The notes beneath the pieces are model-generated. The model was not told where the DNA came from and did not search any database. It saw only the letters and a program-made list of their open reading frames with translations. A program made the position numbers and the translations under genes. Of a stretch of DNA of 64,000 bases, positions 32,458 to 40,176 are shown piece after piece. The DNA is from Pseudomonas nabeulensis (GTDB taxonomy: Bacteria; Pseudomonadota; Gammaproteobacteria; Pseudomonadales; Pseudomonadaceae): positions 62,001 to 126,000 of the forward strand of contig NZ_QUZT01000005.1 in NCBI RefSeq assembly GCF_004682045.1. The letters are read 5' to 3'. Within the stretch, counting starts at the first letter, position 1; each line of letters opens with the position of its first letter.

Positions 32458-32826
32458 TCAGGCACCCTTCGGTTTCCTGACCAACCGCAACCCCGCAATC
32501 ACCACCGCAAACACTGCAAACGTGGTGTTGTACAACGCCAGCGCCGGCAAGCCGAACACCATCCCCAGCACCGCCAAGCCCCAGCCCATTCGGCCCGGTA
32601 CAAAAAACGCCAGCACCGAGCTGACCAACGCCGCCCAGCCCAACACCTTGAAGTGAATCATCAAGCCCAGGTTCGAGCGCAACTGGCATTCCCAGCGACC
32701 GGCCTCGTCGGCGCAGATCCCTACCCAACTGCCATCTTCCATAAAGCCATAACGCGCCCCATAACTGGCGGCCAGCCACAGCGGCAGGGCAATAAGCAGC
32801 AAAATCAGTGGCAAGCGACGAGACAT
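32458..32826 (-). CDS. Small membrane protein of unknown function
   Basis: 122-residue predicted inner-membrane protein, not recognised as a named family. There is an N-terminal hydrophobic segment (5-24), a polar loop with two cysteines (ICADEAGRWECQL), and two to three further hydrophobic segments at about 54-114, ending in LRLVRKPKGA. The start at 32826 is favoured by GGGGT upstream; an ATG at 32898 would add unconserved residues. Convergent with the GH17 gene, so a shared role is only a guess. Confidence 0.7.
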   Translation of the reverse strand: MSRRLPLILLLIALPLWLAASYGARYGFMEDGSWVGICADEAGRWECQLRSNLGLMIHFKVLGWAALVSSVLAFFVPGRMGWGLAVLGMVFGLPALALYNTTFAVFAVVIAGLRLVRKPKGA

Positions 32827-33062
32827 GAACGACCCCAAATAGGCAAAAACGGCGCCCAGCTTAATGCCCCGGAGGCCGTTGGCAAGGCGCATACACACAA
32901 TTAGTGTTCATCAAAGCGTGGCAAAGTGTATCGTCTGGCTACTATTACCCCGATTCCTACGTTTTTTTCCGATTTTCGTGCCGAGGGCTGGCACTTCGGC
33001 GACGACGCGGCGGTCATAGCCTGCGAACTTCATTAAGCACGTTTCCTCTTAGGGATTTAGTC

Positions 33063-34361
33063 ATGCTCCGTTCCTTGCGCTGTGCTGCCTTGCTGGGCAG
33101 CCTTTTTCTGAGTGCGTCAGCACTGGCAGTCGATATCGACCAAGCCAGCTATGGCTATCCTTTGACCAACCCGTTCGAAGCGACCATTGCGACCACCCCG
33201 CCCGACCTTCGGCCCAAACTGCCGAGCAACGATGAGATCAACCAGTCCGACTACACCCTGACGATGCGCCCCGAGCGCGAGTTCAGCCTGCCCGACAATT
33301 TCTGGCCGGTGAAAAAGCTCACGTACCGCATCGCCAAGCAGGACCGGGCTGCGCCGCTGATTTTCCTGATCGCCGGCACGGGCGCGCGGTTTGACAGCAG
33401 CCTTAACGAATACCTGAAAAAACTCTATTACCAGGCCGGCTACCACGTGGTGCAGCTGTCGTCGCCCACCAGCTTCGACTTCATCAGCGCCGCCTCGCGC
33501 TTCGCCACCCCGGGGATCACCCAGGAAGACGCCGAAGACATGTACCGCGTGATGCAAGCCGTACGTGCGCAGAACGCCTCGTTGCCGGTGACCGACTTCT
33601 ACCTCACCGGCTACAGCCTGGGTGGCCTGGACGCGGCCTTCGTGGCCAAACTGGACGAAACCCGTCGCAGCTTCAACTTCAAGAAAGTGCTGCTGCTGAA
33701 CCCGCCGGTCAACCTGTACACCTCGATCACCAACCTCGACAAGCTGGTGCAGACCGAGGTCAAGGGCATCAACAACAGTACGACCTTCTACGAGCTGGTG
33801 TTGAACAAGCTGACGCGCTACTTCCAGCAAAAGGGCTACATCGACCTCAACGACGCCCTGCTCTACGACTTCCAGCAATCCAAACAGCACCTGACCAACG
33901 AACAGATGGCCATGCTGATCGGCACCTCGTTCCGCTTCTCGGCAGCGGATATCGCGTTCACCTCGGACCTGATCAACCGTCGTGGCCTGATCATCCCGCC
34001 CAAGTACCCGATCACCGAAGGCACCAGCCTCACACCGTTCCTCAAGATCGCGCTGCAATGCGATTTCGACTGCTACCTCACCGAACAAGTGATCCCGATG
34101 TGGCGCGCCCGTTCCGATGGCGGCAGCCTGTTGCAACTGGTGGACCAGGTCAGCCTGTACGCCTTGAAGGACTACCTGCACAACAGCCCGAAAATCGCGG
34201 TAATGCACAACGCCGACGATGTGATCCTCGGCCCAGGCGACCTCGGTTTCCTGCGCGAAACCTTCGGCGATCGCCTGACCGTCTACCCGCTGGGCGGCCA
34301 CTGCGGCAACCTCAATTACCGCGTCAACGCCGACGCCATGCTGGAGTTCTTCCGTGGCTAA
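33063..34361 (+). CDS. Secreted alpha/beta-hydrolase (putative esterase/lipase)
   Basis: 432-residue exported protein with a signal peptide at 1-21 (MLRSLRCAALLGSLFLSASA, AxA-like cleavage). An alpha/beta-hydrolase fold is indicated by LIFLIAGTGARFDSS, the nucleophile elbow GYSLGG, a late Asp in NADDVILG and His in PLGGHCGNL. It overlaps the MlaA-like gene by 8 bases, so a role in outer-membrane lipid handling is plausible. Homologs have at times been labelled serine/threonine kinase; no kinase motif is visible. The start at 33063 is the one with a signal peptide. Confidence 0.85.
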   Translation: MLRSLRCAALLGSLFLSASALAVDIDQASYGYPLTNPFEATIATTPPDLRPKLPSNDEINQSDYTLTMRPEREFSLPDNFWPVKKLTYRIAKQDRAAPLIFLIAGTGARFDSSLNEYLKKLYYQAGYHVVQLSSPTSFDFISAASRFATPGITQEDAEDMYRVMQAVRAQNASLPVTDFYLTGYSLGGLDAAFVAKLDETRRSFNFKKVLLLNPPVNLYTSITNLDKLVQTEVKGINNSTTFYELVLNKLTRYFQQKGYIDLNDALLYDFQQSKQHLTNEQMAMLIGTSFRFSAADIAFTSDLINRRGLIIPPKYPITEGTSLTPFLKIALQCDFDCYLTEQVIPMWRARSDGGSLLQLVDQVSLYALKDYLHNSPKIAVMHNADDVILGPGDLGFLRETFGDRLTVYPLGGHCGNLNYRVNADAMLEFFRG

Positions 34362-35142
34362 ATATCTTCTGCTGCTCGCCGCCTTGATGTGCGCGGGCGT
34401 GGCCAATGCCGACAACAGCAAGGCCCACGAACCGACCCAGATCGACGCCGATGGCTTCAAGGAGCCGCTGTCCAAGCTCAAGTTCAACCCCGGCCTGGAC
34501 CAGCGCGAGTTCGAGCGTTCGACGCTGACCGCGCTCAACGTGTATGACCCACTGGAGGCGTGGAACCGCCGCGTCTATCACTTCAACTACCGCTTCGACC
34601 AATGGGTATTCCTGCCCGTGGTCAACGGCTACACCTACGTGACCCCAAGCTTCCTGCGCACCGGCGTGAGCAACTTCTTCAACAACCTGGGCGACGTGCC
34701 CAACCTGCTGAACAGTCTGTTGCAACTCAAGGGCCACCGTTCCCTGGAAACCACCGGGCGCCTGCTGCTCAACACCACCATCGGCATCGCCGGCCTGTGG
34801 GACCCGGCCACCGCCATGGGCCTGCCGCGCCAAAGCGAAGACTTCGGCCAGACCCTGGGCTTCTATGGCGTACCCGGCGGCGCCTACCTGGTGCTGCCGA
34901 TCTTCGGCCCGTCGAATCTGCGTGACACTACCGGCCTGATCGTCGACTACGGCGCAGAAACCCAGATCAACTTCCTCAATGTGTCCGAGGTCAGCTCCAA
35001 CCATCCGGAAGTCTGGGCGTTGCGTGCGGTGGACAAGCGCTATCAGACCAGCTTCCGTTATGGGCAGATGAACTCGCCGTTTGAGTATGAGAAGGTGCGG
35101 TATATCTATACGGAATCGCGCAAATTGCAGATTGCCGAGTAA
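34354..35142 (+). CDS. MlaA/VacJ family protein
   Basis: 262-residue member of the MlaA family, outer-membrane proteins that remove mislocalised phospholipids from the outer leaflet. Family segments are clear: NVYDPLEAWNRRVYHFNYRFD, the helical part with FLRTGVSNFFNNLGDVPNLLN, and GLPRQSEDFGQTLGFYGVPGG. The signal sequence MAKYLLLLAALMCAGVANA has Cys at 13 but preceded by Ala-Leu-Met, which is not a good lipobox, so export by signal peptidase I at ANA is more likely. It is coupled to the preceding hydrolase. No mla ABC genes are in the window. Confidence 0.9.
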   Translation: MAKYLLLLAALMCAGVANADNSKAHEPTQIDADGFKEPLSKLKFNPGLDQREFERSTLTALNVYDPLEAWNRRVYHFNYRFDQWVFLPVVNGYTYVTPSFLRTGVSNFFNNLGDVPNLLNSLLQLKGHRSLETTGRLLLNTTIGIAGLWDPATAMGLPRQSEDFGQTLGFYGVPGGAYLVLPIFGPSNLRDTTGLIVDYGAETQINFLNVSEVSSNHPEVWALRAVDKRYQTSFRYGQMNSPFEYEKVRYIYTESRKLQIAE

Positions 35143-35153
35143 ACAACGCCCAC

Positions 35154-35184
35154 AAAAAAGGCCATTCGATTGAATGGCCTTTTT
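35154..35184. terminator. Bidirectional terminator between the mlaA-like gene and the DUF808 gene
   Basis: AAAAAAGGCCATTC and GAATGGCCTTTTT form a long stem with T tracts on both strands, in the 58-base gap between the convergent genes. Confidence 0.9.
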
Positions 35185-35200
35185 CATGGAGGAGTCAGCT

Positions 35201-36115
35201 TTACGTTTTCAGGGCCTTCCACACTTTGCCAACCCCGCTGACCAATGCCAACACGACTGCCCCCGCGATAATCCCGGCAACGCCGTTCAATAACACCGGC
35301 ACCAACCATGCCATCCCGCCCGCGCTCTGACTGACTGTTTCGATCCAATGATGCACCACCGGCACGCCGTGGGTGAGGATGCCGCCACCGACCAGAAACA
35401 TAGCCGCCGTACCAATCACCGACAGGCTCTTCATCATATAAGGTGCCGCCCGCAAAATGATGCCGCCGATACTGCGTGCCGCCCGACCCGGTTTCTGGGT
35501 GAGCCACAATCCCAGGTCATCCAATTTCACAATCCCGGCCACCAAGCCGTACACGCCCACGGTCATCACGATGGCAATACCGGAAAGCACGATCACCTGC
35601 TGCATCAGCGGCGCATCCGCCACAGTGCCAAGGGTGATGGCGATGATTTCGGCGGAGAGGATGAAGTCGGTACGTATAGCGCCCTTGATCTTGTCCTTCT
35701 CGAACGCCACCAGGTCGGTGGCCGGGTCGGCGAAGGCTTCGACCAACTGTGCATGTTCGGCCTGATCCTCGGCCTTACTGTGCAGGAATTTATGCGCGAG
35801 TTTCTCGAACCCTTCAAAACACAGGTACGCGCCACCCAGCATCAGCAACGGTGTGACCGCCCAGGGTGCAAACGCGCTGATCAACAACGCCGCCGGCACT
35901 AGGATCAACTTGTTGACAAAAGAGCCCTTGGCCACCGCCCACACCACGGGAATTTCCCGCTCGGCACGCACGCCGGAAACCTGCTGGGCGTTGAGCGCCA
36001 GGTCGTCACCCAGCACGCCGGCGGTCTTCTTGGCGGCCATTTTGGTCATCAGGGCAACGTCATCGAGTACTGCGGCGATATCGTCGATCAATACCAACAA
36101 GCTGCTACCTGCCAT
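35201..36115 (-). CDS. DUF808 (YedI) family membrane protein
   Basis: 304-residue inner-membrane protein of the DUF808/YedI family, function unknown. The N-terminus [42 protein letters not shown] is the family signature (shown here in part: [16 protein letters not shown]). Multiple membrane segments follow, including an [11 protein letters not shown] motif and a C-terminal [17 protein letters not shown] segment. Monocistronic. Confidence 0.9.
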   Translation of the reverse strand: MAGSSLLVLIDDIAAVLDDVALMTKMAAKKTAGVLGDDLALNAQQVSGVRAEREIPVVWAVAKGSFVNKLILVPAALLISAFAPWAVTPLLMLGGAYLCFEGFEKLAHKFLHSKAEDQAEHAQLVEAFADPATDLVAFEKDKIKGAIRTDFILSAEIIAITLGTVADAPLMQQVIVLSGIAIVMTVGVYGLVAGIVKLDDLGLWLTQKPGRAARSIGGIILRAAPYMMKSLSVIGTAAMFLVGGGILTHGVPVVHHWIETVSQSAGGMAWLVPVLLNGVAGIIAGAVVLALVSGVGKVWKALKT

Positions 36116-36301
36116 GTCCCGCTCCTCGCAAAGGTTTTACCGAGGATAGGAGGCTGGCGGGATTATGGGTAGTGGTAAGGCGTCAACGCGGTACGGTCGA
36201 TGTTTCGGTCCAGGCGTTGCAACGCGCCGGCCAATGGAAACAGCACCCACAAAAAACCCTTTCGAATAATCGCGAGGCCATTTATGTCGGTGCCACATAC
36301 A

Positions 36302-37651
36302 TCAAATGACACCCACCTCGATTGCGCCCTTATGCCTGACTTCAACAATCAACATATGGCGGGCTTTTTCAGAGAGCAACCGGTCAATCCTGTCTCTGTG
36401 CCAGGCGTCCAAATGAGCATCCCACTCATCTAAAAACAAAAGCGGCGGGGCGTACTGCAATGAACACTTTATTTGATGCATGCGCTGTTCCCCGGTGGAC
36501 AGGCAGTCGGCACCTTCAAACAGCGTCACGTCAGGTAATAACAGAATAGATGTCGGGAACTGGGACCTCAGGCTTTTCAGAAACGATGTTTTACCTGAGC
36601 CATTACGCCCGGCAATCAAGTACCTGCCAGACAGTATCTTCGATGTACGCAAAAGAGAGAGAAAGTCATCCATATCATGAGCCTGATCAGAAGCAATATC
36701 CTTGATGACGATCTGTTGGCGCTGGATTTGACGCTCCAAACCCTGCCGTTCCAATTGATGGGAAAAAGTTGCCAAGTTGCTAATTTTTTTCCGATACAGT
36801 AGAAACTTGCTGCCATACACACTCAGGGAGTGGACATTTCCGAACAGCTGCAAGGATCGAGGCAGCACCGCGATCAGCACACCCCATGCATTCTCCGCTA
36901 CAGGAAAGAAAAATAGATAACTGACCATGCCCATGACTGCCAGCACTATCGGCACACAGGCAACTACCTGCTCAAGCCGCGCATAGGCGCTATACCCTTG
37001 CGCATAGTCGAGCGTTCTGGCTTGAAAGAGATCATAGGCCACCGAGCGCATACGCTCAGTACCCTGCAGGCTGTTACTCCACAGTGTATCGATGCCATTG
37101 ACGACAAGCAGTCGCCGCTGCTGAATCTCACTCGCCCAACGGCCTACTTTCCCTTTAACAGCACTGACAAAAATAAATGAGATCAGAATGGTCGTCCCCA
37201 TCACCGACGTGGCGACATCACCGAGCAGCGCGTGAAAAGCGTATAGCGTGAACACGATGCCTGCAGAAACGCTGATCAAACCATAATAGATAGCAACTGC
37301 ATGCTCCAAGGTGGCGGGCGCTTCGCTACCCAGCCAAGCCATTAGGGTTTTGCGGTTCTTGGATGAAGACAGTTCCTGATCTGCACCGACCTCATCAATC
37401 ACCTGGCGCACGTAGTTACGCCAGAGCGTCGCCTTTAAGCGTGCCGCGATCAGTTCGACACAAGCACTCACCAGATATGCTGCCAACGCGATCAAAAAGA
37501 ACGCAGCGATCTTATCGCGAAGCAGAATAAAGGCATTAGCCGCCAACGCATGACCGGCACTGCCTAACTGATACACCGCTATCGCCATCAATGCCTGCTG
37601 AAAAATTATCAGCATCGCACCACTAATAAACCAGGGGTTGCGCGCCATCAT
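36302..37651 (-). CDS. ABC exporter-like protein with a compact ATPase domain
   Basis: 449-residue half-transporter. An N-terminal membrane domain (about 1-290) has some six hydrophobic segments (8-28, 48-66, 118-140, 148-164, 230-250, 255-272). The nucleotide-binding domain is unusually short: Walker A GRNGSGKT at 348-355, signature LSTGEQ at 384-389, Walker B LLFLDE at 404-409, and a terminal RH at 439-440 where the switch His is expected. Only 28 residues lie between Walker A and the signature, against roughly 80-100 in ordinary ABC proteins, so the Q-loop and helical subdomain seem reduced or missing. LDEWDAHLD recalls the LDEWAADQD of cyclic-peptide exporters (SyrD/PvdE/YojI). No C39 peptidase domain. 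Its ATG is 3 bases after the upstream gene. Likely exporter of, or immunity to, the 53-residue peptide's product. Confidence 0.8.
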   Translation of the reverse strand: MMARNPWFISGAMLIIFQQALMAIAVYQLGSAGHALAANAFILLRDKIAAFFLIALAAYLVSACVELIAARLKATLWRNYVRQVIDEVGADQELSSSKNRKTLMAWLGSEAPATLEHAVAIYYGLISVSAGIVFTLYAFHALLGDVATSVMGTTILISFIFVSAVKGKVGRWASEIQQRRLLVVNGIDTLWSNSLQGTERMRSVAYDLFQARTLDYAQGYSAYARLEQVVACVPIVLAVMGMVSYLFFFPVAENAWGVLIAVLPRSLQLFGNVHSLSVYGSKFLLYRKKISNLATFSHQLERQGLERQIQRQQIVIKDIASDQAHDMDDFLSLLRTSKILSGRYLIAGRNGSGKTSFLKSLRSQFPTSILLLPDVTLFEGADCLSTGEQRMHQIKCSLQYAPPLLFLDEWDAHLDAWHRDRIDRLLSEKARHMLIVEVRHKGAIEVGVI

Positions 37652-37654
37652 TAT

Positions 37655-38377
37655 TCAAACTCTGCATAAAAGAAAAACAATACCTGTCAGCACCAGTACG
37701 GCACCCAGATAGGTTGACATTGTCCTGCGTATCTCGCATCTATACTGCCTGGCTTTATAGCGCGCCACCTCGACCTGAGCTCGTTCAAACTTGGAGGCCG
37801 ATGGAACATCAAATCGGCTGATGAACGCGTGCAGAAATCTTAGCCTCGACAACACATTGTAATGGGACGGCTCAAGAAATATTAAATCACCGGCCGTTAT
37901 TTCGCGTATAACCAGCGTCGGAACAGGCGTCCTGAGCGGATAAAAATCGTGTGAATGCAAACTTAGCGCATTGCTTTCTTTATACAGAGCACCCAGCATG
38001 AGAAACGACTTCACGCACCTTATTTTATTTCTGACATGTATTCTGAGAAGCGTTGCAACATCAAAGTCTTCAGGCAACAAAATAATCAAGGCACGACCAA
38101 ATTTATTATCACGATTACGCAAGGAACTCATAAATAGTACGCACGTGGCTATGTGTGCATCCCAATCAGTATCCGTGACATGGTTACCATAGCTAAAATA
38201 AATATCGTCATTCTTCAGGGCGCCCGCAACAAACGGGCAAACGGCACCACTTCTATAAGGGTGCTTATCCGTAAGAAACTCACTGACATAAGGTTTGACT
38301 CGTTCGAAGGCGGCATTGGCGAAACCGGGCTTTGCGATCTCTTTAAATTTTGACATTTCAGCAATCGGCGGGATCAT
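37655..38377 (-). CDS. Membrane-anchored HP/CPF-motif protein (DUF6875-like)
   Basis: 240-residue protein, not assignable to a characterised function. The N-terminal half has HPYRSGAVCPFVAGAL (HP at 39-40, CPF at 47-49) and DDIYFSYGNHV, a pattern I associate tentatively with the uncharacterised family DUF6875. A middle strand, RALIILLPEDFD, follows. The C-terminal STYLGAVLVLTGIVFLLC (about 219-237) is a single membrane helix, giving an anchor facing the exporter encoded next. AAGGA lies 8 bases before the ATG. Between the peptide gene and the ABC gene, it could be a peptide-modifying, chaperone or immunity protein; all are inference. Base composition is lower in GC than the surroundings. Confidence 0.72.
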   Translation of the reverse strand: MIPPIAEMSKFKEIAKPGFANAAFERVKPYVSEFLTDKHPYRSGAVCPFVAGALKNDDIYFSYGNHVTDTDWDAHIATCVLFMSSLRNRDNKFGRALIILLPEDFDVATLLRIHVRNKIRCVKSFLMLGALYKESNALSLHSHDFYPLRTPVPTLVIREITAGDLIFLEPSHYNVLSRLRFLHAFISRFDVPSASKFERAQVEVARYKARQYRCEIRRTMSTYLGAVLVLTGIVFLLCRV

Positions 38378-38400
38378 GCAGCACGTCCTTATAAAAAAGG

Positions 38401-38424
38401 GTTTCCCTGGCTCGCCAGGGAAAC
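38401..38424 (-). terminator. Attenuating terminator between the peptide gene and downstream genes
   Basis: Perfect 10-bp arms GTTTCCCTGG and CCAGGGAAAC with a 4-base loop, followed on the minus strand by CCCTTTTTTATAAGG. It lies 20 bases after the peptide stop and just before the ribosome site of the next gene, an arrangement that usually yields much more precursor transcript than downstream transcript. Confidence 0.75.
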
Positions 38425-38444
38425 GTCATCACTCTAATACGTTA

Positions 38445-38606
38445 TTACCACTTCCAGCCCTCACACCCTCCCGCCAGCGACTGACTGCATATGGACGTCC
38501 GAAACACTAAGCGGGATAGGAAACCCTGTTTTTTATTCACAAACCCCGGGTCGTGCCTTTTATCGGAAAACGCTTGTGAGTATGCAGTCGAAAAGTCATC
38601 AATCAT
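38445..38606 (-). CDS. Small peptide gene, candidate RiPP/bacteriocin precursor (53 aa)
   Basis: 53-codon frame, ATG at 38606 and TAA at 38445, with AAGGA 8 bases upstream (TAAGGATTAGAAAAATG). The N-terminal part (MIDDFSTAYSQAFSDKR...) is polar and acidic, then a basic/hydrophobic stretch (KKQGFLSRLVFR, 25-36), then a Cys/Ser/Gly/Trp-rich end, SICSQSLAGGCEGWKW, with C40, C48, W51 and W53. LAGG before C48 resembles a double-glycine leader end, but the exporter lacks a C39 peptidase. The frame is immediately followed by a hairpin and by the two accessory genes, which supports a real gene. No family recognised; disulfide, thioether or macrocycle formation is conjecture. Confidence 0.68.
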   Translation of the reverse strand: MIDDFSTAYSQAFSDKRHDPGFVNKKQGFLSRLVFRTSICSQSLAGGCEGWKW

Positions 38607-38921
38607 TTTTCTAATCCTTAGTTAATGGCTCCCAGACGACACGTTGAATCAACTGGGCTTGAGGAGCCAAACAACGCCCATCTCCATCGTCATTGAGGGT
38701 GTGCATTTGCCCTGCATTTTTTATAGTGCGCATTTCGCTATAAGCCTATATCCGAGCCAACTATAGGCACTGGGTACCCGTCAACCGCCGCCCCACCCAA
38801 ACTTGCGCCCAATGCCAGGGTAACGCTCGTGGTATATGAGCTGCGGGAGGTTTCTTGAGCGTCGCGTAACGCCGGTGCTACCATGCCCGACCGCCAGTAC
38901 TGGCAAGGAATTAACTGGTTT
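38607..38921. other. Region upstream of the peptide gene and of the TetR gene
   Basis: About 315 bases. On the minus strand a 31-codon frame (38611-38706, beginning MHTLNDDGDGRC) ends 5 bases before the peptide ATG; its ribosome site is weak (CAGGG) and it may be only leader. An imperfect dyad (TATAGTGCG...TCGCTATA, 38723-38742) and several TATAAAA-like words at 38716-38750 are plausible operator and -10 sequences for the peptide operon. I cannot fix a promoter. Confidence 0.4.
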
Positions 38922-39527
38922 ATGAGCAGCATTCGCGAGCGCAATAAAGAAAAAATCCTGCGGGCGGCCAGCGAGGAGTTTGCCGACAAGGGCTTCGCCG
39001 CGACCAAAACCAGCGACATCGCCGCCAAGGCCGGGCTGCCCAAGCCCAACGTCTATTACTACTTCAAGTCCAAGGACAACCTCTACCGCGAGGTGCTCGA
39101 AAGCATTATCGAGCCGATCCTGGCCGCCTCCACGCCGTTCAACCCGGATGGCGAGCCCAAAGAAGTGCTGAGCAACTACATCCGCTCGAAAGTCCGCATC
39201 TCCCGCGACCTGCCCCATGCCTCCAAGGTGTTCGCCAGCGAAATCATGCACGGCGCGCCGCACCTCAGCGCTGATCAGGTCGAGCAATTGAACGCCCAGG
39301 CCAAGCACAACATCAACTGCATCCAAAGCTGGGTGGATCGTGGCTTGATCGCGGCCATCGACCCCAATCACCTGATGTTCAGCATCTGGGCGGCGACGCA
39401 GACGTATGCGGATTTTGACTGGCAGATCTCGGCGGTGACCGGCAAGGCCAAGCTGGATGAGGCCGATTATGAAGCGGCGGCGCAGACGATTATTCGGTTG
39501 GTGCTCAAGGGGTGTGAGCCGGACTGA
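38922..39527 (+). CDS. TetR family transcriptional regulator
   Basis: 201-residue repressor-type protein. The helix-turn-helix is TKTSDIAAKAGLPKPNVYYYFKSKDNLY within residues 8-58. The C-terminal ligand domain resembles that of RutR-like TetR regulators (WAATQTYADFDWQ). The ATG at 38922 gives MSSIRERNKEKIL; an ATG at 38883 is possible but adds unconserved residues. By synteny with P. aeruginosa PA1504 it belongs with the downstream glyoxylate carboligase cluster rather than the divergent peptide operon; its operator is not known. Confidence 0.9.
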   Translation: MSSIRERNKEKILRAASEEFADKGFAATKTSDIAAKAGLPKPNVYYYFKSKDNLYREVLESIIEPILAASTPFNPDGEPKEVLSNYIRSKVRISRDLPHASKVFASEIMHGAPHLSADQVEQLNAQAKHNINCIQSWVDRGLIAAIDPNHLMFSIWAATQTYADFDWQISAVTGKAKLDEADYEAAAQTIIRLVLKGCEPD

Positions 39528-39546
39528 TAGACCGAGGTGCCTGTGC

Positions 39547-39626
39547 CAATCGGGGGCAAGCCCCCTCCCACACTTTGCATGTATTCGCAGTTCAAAATGT
39601 GGGAGGGAGCTTGCTCCCGATGAGGC
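39547..39626. repeat. Hybrid REPIN (two different REP heads)
   Basis: The left copy has the GGGGGCAAGCCCCC head, the right copy the GGGAGCTTGCTCCC head (as in the element at 54296-54402). The two REPs thus belong to different subtypes joined in one inverted pair. Confidence 0.8.
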
Positions 39627-39644
39627 CCTTCCAGTCACATCAAA

Positions 39645-40085
39645 TCAAGCCGCCACCCCCGCATCCGCCAACAGCCCCACCCCCTCAATCGCCGTGATCG
39701 CGCATTGCTCGTCAATATCCGACGTATCCCCGCTGATCCCAATCGCCCCCAACACCACCCCATCCTGATTCCGAATCAACACCCCACCCGGTGCCGGCAC
39801 CACACTGCCCTGCCCCAGGCTGTTCAATGCCGCGATAAACGCCGGGCGTTGCTGCGCGTCCAGTGCCAGCAAGCGCGAACCCTTGCCCAGCGCAATCGCG
39901 CCCCAGGCCTTGCCGATGGCGATCTGCGGGCGTAGCAGGCTGGCGCCGTCTTCGCGTTGCAGGGTGATCAGGTGCCCACCGCTGTCGAGCACTGCGATGG
40001 TCAGCGGCGCGGCTGAAATGGTGCGGCCTGCGTTCAGGGCCTGGCTGGCCAGTTGGGTGGCGATTTTCAAGGTTAAAGCGCTCAT
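39645..40085 (-). CDS. GlcG/HbpS family protein
   Basis: 146-residue protein of the GlcG/HbpS fold (formerly DUF336), a Roadblock-like small-molecule or heme-binding family often found in glycolate/glyoxylate operons. Typical elements: the N-terminal helix with LAIxQ-like content, PLTIAVLDSGGHLITLQREDGA, IAIGKAWGAIALG, and the end GGVLIRNQDGVVLGAIGISGDTSDIDEQCA. It is divergent from gcl and shares its control region. The exact role in glyoxylate metabolism is unknown. Confidence 0.9.
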   Translation of the reverse strand: MSALTLKIATQLASQALNAGRTISAAPLTIAVLDSGGHLITLQREDGASLLRPQIAIGKAWGAIALGKGSRLLALDAQQRPAFIAALNSLGQGSVVPAPGGVLIRNQDGVVLGAIGISGDTSDIDEQCAITAIEGVGLLADAGVAA

Positions 40086-40176
40086 GGTGCCGTCCTTCTT
40101 TTGTTATTGGGAAAGCGGTGGAGGTCTGAAAGATCAGATGCTCGATCAAACAAATAGAACACAATGACATTTGTTT

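Noticed and set aside
33063..34361. Protein kinase label for the exported hydrolase
   Set aside because: No kinase subdomains are visible, while GYSLGG and a signal peptide point to an alpha/beta-hydrolase.
36163..36348. 61-codon minus-strand frame downstream of the ABC gene
   Set aside because: It overlaps the ABC gene end in another frame, has no ribosome site or recognisable motif; possibly decayed sequence, but not supportable.
36116..38921. Accessory patch read as a prophage or transposon remnant
   Set aside because: No integrase, transposase, phage gene, tRNA or flanking repeats were found at its edges.
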